This document shows, one piece after another, positions 54,584-63,770 of a stretch of 64,000 nucleotides of DNA. The notes under the pieces are model-generated. The model searched no databases and had not been told where the DNA came from. It was given only the letters and a program-made list of their open reading frames with translations. The stretch comes from Formosa sp. (lineage in GTDB: Bacteria > Bacteroidota > Bacteroidia > Flavobacteriales > Flavobacteriaceae). Position 1 is the first letter of the stretch, and every line of letters begins with the position of its first letter. The stretch lies in NCBI GenBank assembly GCA_018673215.1, contig JABHDE010000030.1, positions 50,972-114,971 of the forward strand. The letters run 5' to 3'. Made by a program: the position numbers and the translations under genes.

Positions 54584-57031
54584 ATGAATAAGTATTTCTT
54601 ATTTGCTTTACTATTATTTGCAGCTAACAACTCTTTGCTAGCTCAAAATAATACTGACACTTATCTCGTTTCTGGAAACATAGTTGAAAGAGAAAGCCTG
54701 TCCCCACTTGAATATGCGACGATCGGATTTTATAGTTCTACAGGAAGTAAAATAGTTGGAGGTGGCATTACAGATAAAGACGGAAATTTTAGTATTTCGA
54801 TTCCCAAGGGTGTGTATGATATTTCTTTTGAATATTTTTCGCTGATGAGCGTTGTAAAAACAGATTACAACATCGCTCAAGATACTAATTTAGGGGTCAT
54901 AGAGTTGGAAGCAGAATTGCAGACTTTGGATGTTGTTGACCTTATAGCAGAAAAAACTACGGTTGAAATCAAACTGGATAAAAAAATATACAATGTAGGA
55001 AAAGACCTCACTGTAAGGGGTGGTAGCGTGAGTGATGTATTAGACAATGTCCCTTCGGTTTCTGTAGATATTGAAGGCAATGTTGCTTTGAGAGGTAATG
55101 GAAATGTACGTATTTTAATCAACGGAAAACCCTCTGGATTGGTAGGGCTCAACTCCACGGATGCTTTGCGGCAACTCCCTGCAGACGCTATTGAAAAAGT
55201 TGAAATTATCACCTCCCCTTCTGCACGTTATGATGCTGAAGGAACTGCTGGGATTTTAAATATTATTTTGAGACGAAGCAAACTGCTCGGACTCAATGGT
55301 GCGGTCATCTTGAATGCAGGACATCCAGATCAATTGGGGGCTTCTGGAAATATAAACTACCGGACTGGAAATGTAAATATTTTTAACACTTCTGGCTATT
55401 CCTACAGAAACAGCCCAGGAAATTCAACCACCAAGACAACGTTTTTTAACACTCAATACGATTCTAACGGGATCCTTATTGAAGACAATCCAAATACCTA
55501 TCGAAACGAATACCGCACTTTTGAACGCATCCGAAAAGGATTTAACAGCAATACAGGAATCGAATGGTACATCAATCCAACCACTTCCCTCACATCCGCT
55601 TTTTTGGTTAGAAAAAGTGACAACATTAATGAGACTTTCAATAGAGCGGAAACGCTCGATGCATCCCAAACACTCGTCAGTGAGTCCTTGCGATATGACC
55701 CTGAGTTGGAAACGGATGAAACCACACAGTTTTCTATTAATTTTGACAAACAGTTTCATGGCAATAGCGACCACCGTTTGACGGCAGATTTCCAAGTTGA
55801 AAACAGTTCAGAAGATGAGAATTCTATCATTTACAACAATTCTGTAGCAGCCGAACGCGTTCAAATAATTGAAGATCAAGAACGTATCTTATTCCAAACA
55901 GATTTTACGCTTCCTATTGGAGAACACAGTCGATTTGAGGCAGGTTATAACGGACGGTTTAGTACAAACACCACAGCCTATACATTAGAGTTTGCCGAAA
56001 ATGACGCTTTTGTATTGGATACTGACGTTAGTAATACATTGATTTATAAAGAGGATGTCAATGCTTTCTACTCGCAATTTGGAAGTAAACTAAAAGATAA
56101 GTTTTCATTTTTGTTAGGCTTGCGATTGGAATCCACTCGAGTGAGCATCCAACAACTCAGCAGCAACGAAAACAACAATAACAATTATATTGGTCTCTTT
56201 CCTACGCTTAATTTAGGGTACGAATTTTCAGAAACACAAAGCTTGACATTAGGCTATAACCGACGTATCAGTCGACCACGTTCGCGTTTTTTAAATCCCT
56301 TTCCATCCCGAAGCAGTGCCACAAATTTATTTCAAGGCAATCCAAATATCAACCCTAGTTATTCAAATGGGTTTGACATTGGCTACCTCAACAAATTTGG
56401 CATTTTAACACTCAATACTTCTTTGTATTTTAACCATGCCACCGATGTGTTTACATATGTAAGTGAAGACACTGGCGAAGAAGTTTTGATAGACGGTCAG
56501 AGTGTCCCTGTCATTCGCCGCGGCCCCATTAACTTGGCTGAAGAAGACCGCTATGGGTTTGAATTCACATTGACCTACCGTCCAACTAAAAAATGGAACA
56601 TGAACGCCAATTTCAACCTCTATCAATCTGTTGTTAGAGGGAGTTATAAAGGCTTGAGTTATGATTCCGAAAATTTAGGGTGGTTTGTCCGTTTGAACAA
56701 TAAATACACCTTACCAGGAAACATTGAATGGCAAACACGACTGAGTTATGATGGCCCTCGTATAGATGCCGTTAACAAACGAGAAGGGCGATTTTCGTCA
56801 AATATGGCATTTAGTAAAGACTTGTTTAAAGAAAAAGCGTCCCTTTCATTTAATATCAATGACCTCTTTAACACCCAACGCCGAAACTTAGAATCAACGA
56901 CACCCACTTTTTATAGCTACAGTTATTACCGATGGCGCGTCCGTTCGTACAATCTATCGTTCACCTACCGTTTCAATCAAAAGAAAAAAGGTCCACAACG
57001 GGGTGGCTTCGGAAATGGTTTCGACGGCTAA
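54584..57031 (+). CDS. TonB-dependent receptor-like outer-membrane beta-barrel protein
   Basis: This 815-residue protein has a signal peptide (about 1-20), a carboxypeptidase-regulatory-like beta-sandwich (about 28-105), a plug domain (about 125-230, GGSVSDVLDNVPSVSVD, ARYDAEGTAGILNIIL) and a large barrel of the OMP_b-brl_3 type ending YNLSFTYRFNQ. No TonB box is identifiable. The substrate is unknown. It has a short Gly-rich C-terminal extension after the barrel. Confidence 0.9.
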   Translation: MNKYFLFALLLFAANNSLLAQNNTDTYLVSGNIVERESLSPLEYATIGFYSSTGSKIVGGGITDKDGNFSISIPKGVYDISFEYFSLMSVVKTDYNIAQDTNLGVIELEAELQTLDVVDLIAEKTTVEIKLDKKIYNVGKDLTVRGGSVSDVLDNVPSVSVDIEGNVALRGNGNVRILINGKPSGLVGLNSTDALRQLPADAIEKVEIITSPSARYDAEGTAGILNIILRRSKLLGLNGAVILNAGHPDQLGASGNINYRTGNVNIFNTSGYSYRNSPGNSTTKTTFFNTQYDSNGILIEDNPNTYRNEYRTFERIRKGFNSNTGIEWYINPTTSLTSAFLVRKSDNINETFNRAETLDASQTLVSESLRYDPELETDETTQFSINFDKQFHGNSDHRLTADFQVENSSEDENSIIYNNSVAAERVQIIEDQERILFQTDFTLPIGEHSRFEAGYNGRFSTNTTAYTLEFAENDAFVLDTDVSNTLIYKEDVNAFYSQFGSKLKDKFSFLLGLRLESTRVSIQQLSSNENNNNNYIGLFPTLNLGYEFSETQSLTLGYNRRISRPRSRFLNPFPSRSSATNLFQGNPNINPSYSNGFDIGYLNKFGILTLNTSLYFNHATDVFTYVSEDTGEEVLIDGQSVPVIRRGPINLAEEDRYGFEFTLTYRPTKKWNMNANFNLYQSVVRGSYKGLSYDSENLGWFVRLNNKYTLPGNIEWQTRLSYDGPRIDAVNKREGRFSSNMAFSKDLFKEKASLSFNINDLFNTQRRNLESTTPTFYSYSYYRWRVRSYNLSFTYRFNQKKKGPQRGGFGNGFDG

Positions 57032-57040
57032 AAAACAAAA

Positions 57041-57066
57041 AATCCAAAACATTTCTGCTTTGGATT
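57041..57066 (+). terminator. Hairpin after the receptor gene
   Basis: AATCCAAA and TTTGGATT form a perfect 8-bp stem with a 10-nt loop, but only a short T stretch follows. Probably a weak terminator. Confidence 0.55.
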
Positions 57067-57091
57067 TTGATGTATATAAAGGTGAATTTTT

Positions 57092-57268
57092 TTAAGCTTC
57101 TTCCGCTTTTGCCTTCTTAGCGTCTCTTTTTTCTTTGAAGTGTTCTAGTGCAGAACCAACCACCCAGTAAGGAATGGCGAAGGTTAATAAGAAAATCATT
57201 AACCAAAAACCTAAGGTTAAGATGGATAAAAATGCTAAAAATCCTAAATACTGATCAAAATCGAACAT
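57092..57268 (-). CDS. Conserved small membrane protein, 58 residues
   Basis: A short minus-strand frame encodes MFDFDQYLGFLAFLSILTLG..., with one or two hydrophobic helices (about 8-38) and a Lys/Glu/Ala tail. I recognise this as a flavobacterial small membrane protein without known function. CAAATATA at 57293-57300 (TATATTTG on the minus strand) is a -7 box 24 bp upstream. Confidence 0.7.
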   Translation of the reverse strand: MFDFDQYLGFLAFLSILTLGFWLMIFLLTFAIPYWVVGSALEHFKEKRDAKKAKAEEA

Positions 57269-57282
57269 GGTATATGCTTATG

Positions 57283-57341
57283 TTTTACGCTACAAATATA
57301 CTATAAGAAAAATAGTTTTACAACATAAAATTTCAGATTTA
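57283..57341. repeat. 59-bp direct repeat, copy 1
   Basis: This segment matches 58999-59057 at 49 of 59 positions without gaps. The last 27 bases differ at one position. It covers the promoter region of the 58-residue gene. It and its partner flank the whole 57.3-59 kb accessory patch. Confidence 0.75.
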
Positions 57342-57680
57342 TATGTTAAAAATTGAGGCGATTTTTTGTTGTTTAAAAATTTAGTGTAAATTTGAGTGAC
57401 GATAGACCCCAAAGTCTAATTCTTCAATAAGCAATTTAACCGAAGCTTAAGATATTATTTTAGTGAGAATAGGGAAAAGACATGCTTAAACATGTCCCAA
57501 TTTGAAGGATTTTGAAGACAAGATTCTTTGATATCTTAATTAAAATGATCTTACATGATTAAAAAAGTCTTGCAAATATACAAAGCACTTTGGGTTGCAT
57601 AAGTGAGATATATAGTATTATAAATCAATGGTTTAAAACAAAAAAGAAATGAAAATATATAAACGAAATAAACGCAACCC
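57342..57680. other. AT-rich intergenic stretch without genes
   Basis: No coding frame of note was found. One perfect 6-bp inverted repeat, GACATG-CTTAAA-CATGTC (57479-57496), is present. Otherwise nothing identifiable. Confidence 0.5.
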
Positions 57681-57710
57681 TGCGGATATCCACTAGTTGT
57701 GGTGCGTACG
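57681..57710. repeat. Upstream inverted repeat of the lipoprotein cassette
   Basis: Its reverse complement aligns with 58367-58395 at 25 of 28 paired bases plus one single-base gap in each. The inner core GTTGTGGTG (57696-57704) matches CACCACAAC exactly. It ends 5 bp before the lipoprotein start codon. Confidence 0.75.
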
Positions 57711-57715
57711 AGAAA

Positions 57716-58366
57716 ATGAAAAGTCCAATTAAAATATCATTTTTAATCTTAATGTTTTTGACTCTTTTAAATTGTCAAAATGCAGAAAAAAAATCTATCC
57801 AAATAGTTGAAAAAGATTTTTGCCTTTTAGGAAAAGAAAACGACAGTATTGCGGTAGAATTAAATCTATCGGAATTTAATGACTGGAAAAAAATACTCGA
57901 ACGGACTGAACAAATTGTTTGTAATGACAGCCTTCCAAAAGTTACTTTGAAAAACGACAGCGTTATTAAAAGAGTTTATTTGAGAAATCCTTGTTGGGAA
58001 GGTTTAGCCTGCATATTGGTTAAGCAAAAGAATGTTATTGAAATTCATAACGACACCATTAACAAAGCTGACGAGAATTTTTATCCTTTGGACAGTTTGC
58101 CACATATTTTAAAAAGAGATTTGGAAAATAATGGAAAAAAACCAAGGTTAAGTGACAATCCTGAAAAGCTATTGATTTGCATATCATACGACAAAAACGG
58201 AATTGAAAAATTACCAAACACATTAAGCAAATTAACAACTTCATTTGAGCAAGTAACAAATAAGAAAGATTTAAAAATATGGCTGAATGAAAAGATTGAT
58301 ATTCCGCCACCACCAACGCCACCAAAGGAACCTGTGGAAATTGAATTAATTGAGGATGAAAAATAA
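57716..58366 (+). CDS. Lipoprotein of unknown function in an inverted-repeat-bounded cassette
   Basis: The 216-residue precursor has a signal ending at LLNCQN (lipobox, about residue 20). The body has four further Cys in the middle and a proline-rich tail (IPPPPTPPKEPVE) before an acidic end. The stretch ISYDKNGIEKLPNTLSKLT is the most conserved-looking, but I cannot assign a family. The gene lies 5 bp from the upstream inverted repeat and directly against the downstream one, with no room for a usual promoter inside the unit. Confidence 0.75.
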   Translation: MKSPIKISFLILMFLTLLNCQNAEKKSIQIVEKDFCLLGKENDSIAVELNLSEFNDWKKILERTEQIVCNDSLPKVTLKNDSVIKRVYLRNPCWEGLACILVKQKNVIEIHNDTINKADENFYPLDSLPHILKRDLENNGKKPRLSDNPEKLLICISYDKNGIEKLPNTLSKLTTSFEQVTNKKDLKIWLNEKIDIPPPPTPPKEPVEIELIEDEK

Positions 58367-58396
58367 GTACGACACCACAACAATGTATAACCGCAA
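58367..58396. repeat. Downstream inverted repeat of the lipoprotein cassette
   Basis: GTACGACACCACAACAATG... begins at the base after the stop codon and is the inverse of 57681-57710. It continues into a GC-richer block with GATTCGAC (58405-58412) and CCCCGCT (58416-58422), words shared with the element after parE. A hairpin CTAGGA-AAAC-TCCTAG follows at 58454-58469. Confidence 0.75.
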
Positions 58397-58486
58397 TTAC
58401 GGCGGATTCGACTATCCCCGCTAGCGCAAGCATCCTTTGCTCGTGTTTTAACACTAGGAAAACTCCTAGAACCTAAAATAAGACCC

Positions 58487-58894
58487 TTAGTTATTTTCTA
58501 AATGCTCTTCAATATCGGCAATATGATATTGCAATGCCTGAGCAGAGATTTGTATTTCCTTGATCAATAATGCCAAAGAAATGATCAATAAAATCAAAGC
58601 AAATCCAAAAACCCAAACGGCCATATTTTGTTGATGAACATAAATTAAAAACATGGTCAACACACAGAAAAGTAAACTTGAAATTCCAAAAATTTGCATC
58701 CATCGGGTTAAGTTTAGACGTAGTTTCAAGTTCTTAATTTGTCTTATTAGAGATTTTTCTTTGCGTTCTAAATAAATATCGTGCAAATTTCTAATGACTG
58801 CAGCATAGGCTAAAAAACGGTTGGTATAGGCCAACATAATTAGAGAGATTGCAGAAAATAAAACTGCAGGAGTGGTCAATGTTAATTCTTCCAT
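58487..58894 (-). CDS. DUF2721 membrane protein
   Basis: This 135-residue protein has hydrophobic helices near 8-33, 62-85 and 92-112 and the segment TTPAVLFSAISLIMLAYTNRFL, typical of DUF2721. It is transcribed toward the cassette. Role unknown. Confidence 0.85.
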   Translation of the reverse strand: MEELTLTTPAVLFSAISLIMLAYTNRFLAYAAVIRNLHDIYLERKEKSLIRQIKNLKLRLNLTRWMQIFGISSLLFCVLTMFLIYVHQQNMAVWVFGFALILLIISLALLIKEIQISAQALQYHIADIEEHLENN

Positions 58895-58902
58895 ATAGAG
58901 GT

Positions 58903-58910
58903 CAAAATTA
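58903..58910 (-). promoter_or_regulatory. Putative -7 box for the DUF2721 gene
   Basis: CAAAATTA reads TAATTTTG on the minus strand, 8 bp before the start codon; the leader would be very short. Confidence 0.5.
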
Positions 58911-58998
58911 AGTAATAATTACCATCCAAAAAAAGAAATAGTTTATGAATATCTCCCATCATTATTCTGCAAGCCTTGGAGCGACAGAAATACGTTTA

Positions 58999-59057
58999 TT
59001 TTACGCTGCAAACCGTCTGTTAGAAAACAAGTTTTACAATATAAAATTTCAGATTTA
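58999..59057. repeat. 59-bp direct repeat, copy 2
   Basis: Matches 57283-57341 (49 of 59). The -7 box present in copy 1 is degraded here. It lies 68 bp before the fumC start. Confidence 0.75.
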
Positions 59058-59099
59058 ACAACAGCTTGATAAGCCTATGGTATTAAAGTGAAAAAATCG

Positions 59100-59107
59100 T
59101 AAATTTG
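59100..59107 (+). promoter_or_regulatory. Putative -7 box for fumC
   Basis: TAAATTTG matches TAnnTTTG, 18 bp before the ATG at 59126. Confidence 0.6.
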
Positions 59108-59125
59108 TATTCAAATCAGAATGTT

Positions 59126-60522
59126 ATGAAGTTTAGAATAGAAAAAGACACGATGGGAGATGTTCAGGTTCCCGCAGATAAATTATGGGGCGCCCAAACC
59201 GAACGCTCTCGGAATAATTTCAAAATTGGAAGCCCTGCCTCTATGCCTATTGATATCGTTTATGGATTTGCATATCTTAAAAAAGCAGCAGCTTATACCA
59301 ATTGCGAACTCGGAATTCTATCTTCAGAAAAACGCGATTTGATGGCTCAAGTTTGTGATGAAATTCTTGCAGGCAAACACGACGATCAATTTCCTTTGGT
59401 CATTTGGCAAACCGGATCTGGTACGCAAAGCAATATGAACGTGAACGAAGTCATTGCCAACCGTGCCCACCAACTGGCAGGAAAGGTCATTGGAGAAGGC
59501 GAAAAAACCATTCAACCCAACGATGATGTCAACAAATCACAATCTTCAAACGATACGTTTCCCACAGGAATGCATATTGCGGCTTATAAGAAAGTCGTGG
59601 AAACAACCCTGCCAGGAATTCAAAAATTAAGAGACACACTTCAGGACAAATCTGAAAAATTCAAATCGGTTGTAAAAATTGGACGTACCCACCTCATGGA
59701 TGCAACGCCTCTGACCTTAGGACAAGAATTTTCGGGTTATGTTCACAACTCGACCACGGACTAAAAGCTCTTAAAAACACATTGGAGCACCTCAGCGAAA
59801 TTGCTTTGGGAGGTACTGCTGTAGGAACAGGACTAAACACCCCCGAGGGTTACTCAGAGATGGTCGCCGATTATATTGCTAAATTTACTGGGTTACCATT
59901 CATAACTGCTCCCAATAAATTTGAAGCCTTGGCGGCACACGATGCCATCGTTGAAAGTCATGGAGCATTAAAACAACTCGCGGTTTCCTTAAATAAAATC
60001 GCTAACGACATTCGTATGATGGCTTCAGGACCCCGCTCTGGGATTGGAGAAATTACCATCCCTGCCAACGAACCAGGAAGCTCTATCATGCCCGGAAAAG
60101 TAAACCCAACACAATGTGAAGCCCTTACGATGGTTTGTGCACAAGTAATGGGCAACGACGTTGCGATCTCTGTTGGAGGAACTCAAGGACATTATGAACT
60201 GAATGTTTTTAAGCCCATGATGGCGGCTAACTTCTTGCAATCCGCAGAACTCTTGGGCGACGCCGCCCTTAGTTTTGAAGCCCATTGTGCATCAGGCATA
60301 GAACCCAACCACGATGTGATTGAAAAACTATTAAACAACTCCTTGATGTTAATCACCGCTTTGAACACCAAAATTGGCTATTACAAAGCGGCTGAAATCG
60401 CAAATACCGCTCACAAAAATGGGACAACCCTCAAAGAGGAAGCCATCAATTTGGGCTATGTCACTGCAGAAAATTATGATGCTTGGGTGAAACCAGAAAA
60501 TATGGTTGGAAGCCTCAAATAA
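59126..60522 (+). pseudogene. fumC: Class II fumarate hydratase, disrupted by a one-base frameshift
   Basis: The start is the ATG at 59126. The first part runs through [23 protein letters not shown] and then leaves the family sequence, reaching a stop at 59762-59764. The family sequence resumes one base back, from CAA at 59746 ([11 protein letters not shown]), through [12 protein letters not shown] and the catalytic SS-loop [15 protein letters not shown] to 60522. Compared with the expected GYVAQLDHG, one base is missing around 59743-59745. The rest is intact, so this is either a sequencing error or a recent mutation. The full protein would be about 465 residues and would convert fumarate to malate. 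Confidence 0.88.
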
Positions 60523-60526
60523 ATCT

Positions 60527-61765
60527 ATGAGCATCCTTTTTACGCATATCAAAGAATTACTTCAAACCCGACCAAAATCGGAGTTGAAAGTAGTGGGAAG
60601 TGCGATGAAGGATTTGCCACATATCAAAAATGCTTTTTTAAGGATTCAAGGAGATACCATTGTTGATTTTGGTTCGATGCGTGATTTAGTCGTTCAGGAA
60701 AGCGATGAAGTTATCGATGTAACTGGAAAAATAATCCTTCCATCTTGGTGCGATAGCCATTCGCATGTAGTTTATGCCGGCGACCGCTCGCAAGAATTTG
60801 TTGACCGATTGAATGGTTTGACTTACGAAGAGATTGCCTCAAAAGGCGGTGGTATCTTAAACTCTGCTCAAACCTTACAAGACACAAGCGAAGAAGCCCT
60901 TTTTGAACAGTCCATGGAGCGTGTCAATGCACTCATTCAACTTGGGACGGGTGCCTTGGAAATAAAATCGGGATACGGACTTAGTACCGAAGGAGAGCTT
61001 AAAATGCTGCGTGTGATTAAAAAAATTAAAGACACATCGCCCTTAAAAATAAAAGCAACTTTTTTGGGAGCCCATGCCATTCCAAAAAAATATAAGAGTG
61101 ATAAACAAGCATATCTTGATCTGATTATCAATAGCATGCTTCCAAAAATACACGCTCAAAAATTAGCTGATTTTGTAGATGTATTTTGCGAAAAAGGCTA
61201 TTTTTCTTTAGAAGATACCGAACAAATTTTGAAAGCGGCAGCGCAGTATGGACTAGTTCCTAAAATTCATGTGAACCAATTTAATGCTTTTGGAGGTGTG
61301 GGTTTAGGCGTTAAATACAAGGCTTTATCGGTCGATCATTTGGAAGTCCTGAACTCAGAAGATTTTGAAGTTTTAAAAAATTCATCAACTCTTCCCGTTG
61401 CCTTGCCAGGTTGTTCTTTTTTCTTGGGCATTCCTTATACCCCTGCACGGAAACTCATCGATGGAGGAATGGCTCTAGCCATCGCATCGGATTTCAACCC
61501 TGGCTCCGCTCCTAGTGGTAATATGAATTTTATAGTGAGTCTCGCCTGTATCAAAATGAATATGAGCCCCGAAGAAGCCATCAATGCAGCGACCCTAAAC
61601 GGTGCGTACGCAATGGATATTTCGGAGCAGTATGGAAGTATTGCAACAGGGAAAAAAGCAAACCTCATCATCACAAAAAACATGACGTCTTACCGTCAAA
61701 TTCCTTATCATTTTGGGAATAACCCCATACATAAGGTTATGATTGATGGTCAATTTGTGGACTAA
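60527..61765 (+). CDS. hutI: Imidazolonepropionase
   Basis: From the ATG at 60527 (4 bp after the fumC stop) the protein is 412 residues. The amidohydrolase metal motif is DSHSHVVYAGDR, and the family blocks KSGYGLSTEGELKMLR, IHVNQFNAFGG and ASDFNPGSAPSGNM are present. It converts imidazolone-5-propionate to formiminoglutamate in histidine breakdown. hutG lies 1 kb downstream; hutH and hutU are not in the window. Confidence 0.94.
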   Translation: MSILFTHIKELLQTRPKSELKVVGSAMKDLPHIKNAFLRIQGDTIVDFGSMRDLVVQESDEVIDVTGKIILPSWCDSHSHVVYAGDRSQEFVDRLNGLTYEEIASKGGGILNSAQTLQDTSEEALFEQSMERVNALIQLGTGALEIKSGYGLSTEGELKMLRVIKKIKDTSPLKIKATFLGAHAIPKKYKSDKQAYLDLIINSMLPKIHAQKLADFVDVFCEKGYFSLEDTEQILKAAAQYGLVPKIHVNQFNAFGGVGLGVKYKALSVDHLEVLNSEDFEVLKNSSTLPVALPGCSFFLGIPYTPARKLIDGGMALAIASDFNPGSAPSGNMNFIVSLACIKMNMSPEEAINAATLNGAYAMDISEQYGSIATGKKANLIITKNMTSYRQIPYHFGNNPIHKVMIDGQFVD

Positions 61766-61774
61766 TTTATGCCG

Positions 61775-62656
61775 CTATTTCAAAGTAAAAGTAGAGGATG
61801 AAACCAATACATTTTGATCAAATACGTTTACGGTATAAGCCCCCTTATCATAATCGCCTTCTTCGGCAGAAACAAAATCACAAACATCTAACAATTGGTT
61901 ATCGTATGTAAAAGCACTCACGTAACTGTATTTTAAAATATCATCTTCAAACTGAACAGGTGTATTAGTTCCAATCACATTAAGACTCGGATCGATAACT
62001 TGTACAAAATATTTTTTAGTTCCTGATTCGGTTAACACATTTGAAGGCACCGAATAACAGATTCTTAAATTATCAACTCTGGAAGCACGGGTAGTTGGCA
62101 CCAACTTACCAGACCTTCGTTGGATGACTCCATAAGCGTTCAAACGTTCTACACTTAGTTTTTTAGCTGCATCTACAGATTCTGACAAACGAATGTTTTG
62201 ATCCGTCAAACTGGTATTAGATGCTAATTGAGACGTTAATTCAATTTGCGTGCTGTCTAAAGACGTTTCCAGTAATGCATTTTGAAATTTAAGAGTTGCA
62301 TTTTCGTCTAATAACACTTCCATTTCAGATTCTAGTTGAAAATATTTCTTCTTGTATTTTAGTAATGTTGAAACAGAAGATTTTGAAGCTTTAAGTTCTT
62401 CCATTAGTGCGTCTAAACGGGCTTGTGCTTCAATCAATTTTTCGTTCGCAACTTCATTATCGGCGTTGGCTTCATTGTATAAAGAAGACATGTTTTCTAA
62501 ATCTCTAAGGACTTCATTTTTTTCACTTTGGAGAATTGCCTTAGTTTCTTTATTATCTAGATGCATTTGAAAGCTGTAAAATAAAGTTCCTAGAAGAAAT
62601 AAAGCTAAGATAATAATCGCTGCCTTTGAGCCTTTACTTGAGGGTGTAGAATTCAT
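61775..62656 (-). CDS. Membrane-anchored coiled-coil protein of unknown function
   Basis: This 293-residue protein has an N-terminal membrane helix (AAIIILALFLLGTLFYSF), then a coiled coil across about 38-175, and a C-terminal beta-rich domain (RVDNLRICYSVPS, DKGAYTVNVFD). It is convergent with hutI and divergent from hutG, so it is not a histidine-pathway enzyme by sequence. No family is recognised. Confidence 0.75.
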   Translation of the reverse strand: MNSTPSSKGSKAAIIILALFLLGTLFYSFQMHLDNKETKAILQSEKNEVLRDLENMSSLYNEANADNEVANEKLIEAQARLDALMEELKASKSSVSTLLKYKKKYFQLESEMEVLLDENATLKFQNALLETSLDSTQIELTSQLASNTSLTDQNIRLSESVDAAKKLSVERLNAYGVIQRRSGKLVPTTRASRVDNLRICYSVPSNVLTESGTKKYFVQVIDPSLNVIGTNTPVQFEDDILKYSYVSAFTYDNQLLDVCDFVSAEEGDYDKGAYTVNVFDQNVLVSSSTFTLK

Positions 62657-62743
62657 GTTAGTAGTATTAAGTATTAAAAATAAAAGAGTTCTTAAAACAA
62701 TAAAAAATTGTAATTTTAATGTTTTGCAAATGTATCATAAAAA

Positions 62744-63769
62744 ATGAATAATCTTCAAATTATTAGTTCTGAAATATTAAATCGGATCACGACCAAAAGA
62801 GTGGGCGAAACTAAATTTTTTGAACATGCTAGATTCCTATCAAATCTTAGCGATTTATCATCGCAACTTTCGGATTCTGAAGTGAAATTTGTTGTTTTTG
62901 GAATTAGAGAAGATATTGGGGTATTGGCAAATCATGGACAGCCAGGAACCAAAGACACTTGGGACATTGCCTTGAAGTCTCTTTTAAACCTTCAAAGCAA
63001 TCAATTTACAAATCCTTCGAACGTACTTATTCTAGGGCATTTAGATTTTACGGAACTGTACGATGCTTTAGCCACAGTGGCATCAGACCCACTTCTGGAC
63101 ATATATCGAACCTATGTAGATAAAATTGACCAATGTGTATCTCAACTCGTTTGTACAATTGTAAAAGCTGGTAAAACACCGATCCTCGTTGGAGGTGGTC
63201 ACAACAATGCCTATGGGGCTATAAAAGGAAGCGCGTTGGCTTTAGATTCTAAAATAAATGCTATAAATTTTGATGCCCATACCGATTTAAGAGCCTTGGA
63301 AGGTCGCCACAGCGGAAATGGGTTCAGTTATGCTATTGAAGAGGGATTTTTAGACCGCTATTTCATTTTTGGAGTCCATGAAACTTACATTTCTAAAGAA
63401 ATTTTAAATTATATCGAGGGGTCAAAATCAAAAATTGAATTCAATACGTTTGAGGATGTTATTGTTCGAAAAAAAATCTCATTTAAAAAGTCCACAAAAA
63501 AAGCAATGGCATTTATTTCAGATTCAAAATTTGGAATTGAAATTGACTGTGATGCCCTTCAAAACATCCCTAGTAGTGCGCAGACTCCGAGTGGATATTC
63601 TGTGAACCAAAGTCGTCGTTTTGTACATTATTTTGGTAGCCATCCAAACGCTACATATTTACATATTTGTGAAGCTGCAACTAGTGAAAATTTGCAAACA
63701 AACGCACAAACAGGAAAGCTTCTCTCCTATTTGATGACCGATTTTATGAATGCTCAGAAAGATTCTTAG
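62744..63769 (+). CDS. hutG: Formimidoylglutamase (arginase superfamily)
   Basis: This 341-residue protein has the ureohydrolase metal blocks GGGHNNAYGA, NFDAHTDLR and EIDCDAL, giving the His/Asp ligands for two Mn ions. HutG hydrolyses formiminoglutamate to glutamate and formamide. Histidine context (hutI) favours HutG over arginase or agmatinase. Confidence 0.88.
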   Translation: MNNLQIISSEILNRITTKRVGETKFFEHARFLSNLSDLSSQLSDSEVKFVVFGIREDIGVLANHGQPGTKDTWDIALKSLLNLQSNQFTNPSNVLILGHLDFTELYDALATVASDPLLDIYRTYVDKIDQCVSQLVCTIVKAGKTPILVGGGHNNAYGAIKGSALALDSKINAINFDAHTDLRALEGRHSGNGFSYAIEEGFLDRYFIFGVHETYISKEILNYIEGSKSKIEFNTFEDVIVRKKISFKKSTKKAMAFISDSKFGIEIDCDALQNIPSSAQTPSGYSVNQSRRFVHYFGSHPNATYLHICEAATSENLQTNAQTGKLLSYLMTDFMNAQKDS

Positions 63770-63770
63770 A

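Noticed and set aside
57342..57680. A further gene in the 340-bp AT-rich gap
   Set aside because: No frame of reasonable length or composition on either strand.
57681..58396. A classical integron cassette with attC
   Set aside because: The inverted repeats lack clear GTTRRRY core sites and no integrase is in the window, so only a cassette-like unit is claimed.
59105..59125. TTG start 21 bp upstream of the fumC ATG
   Set aside because: It overlaps the -7 box and would not be in the transcript.
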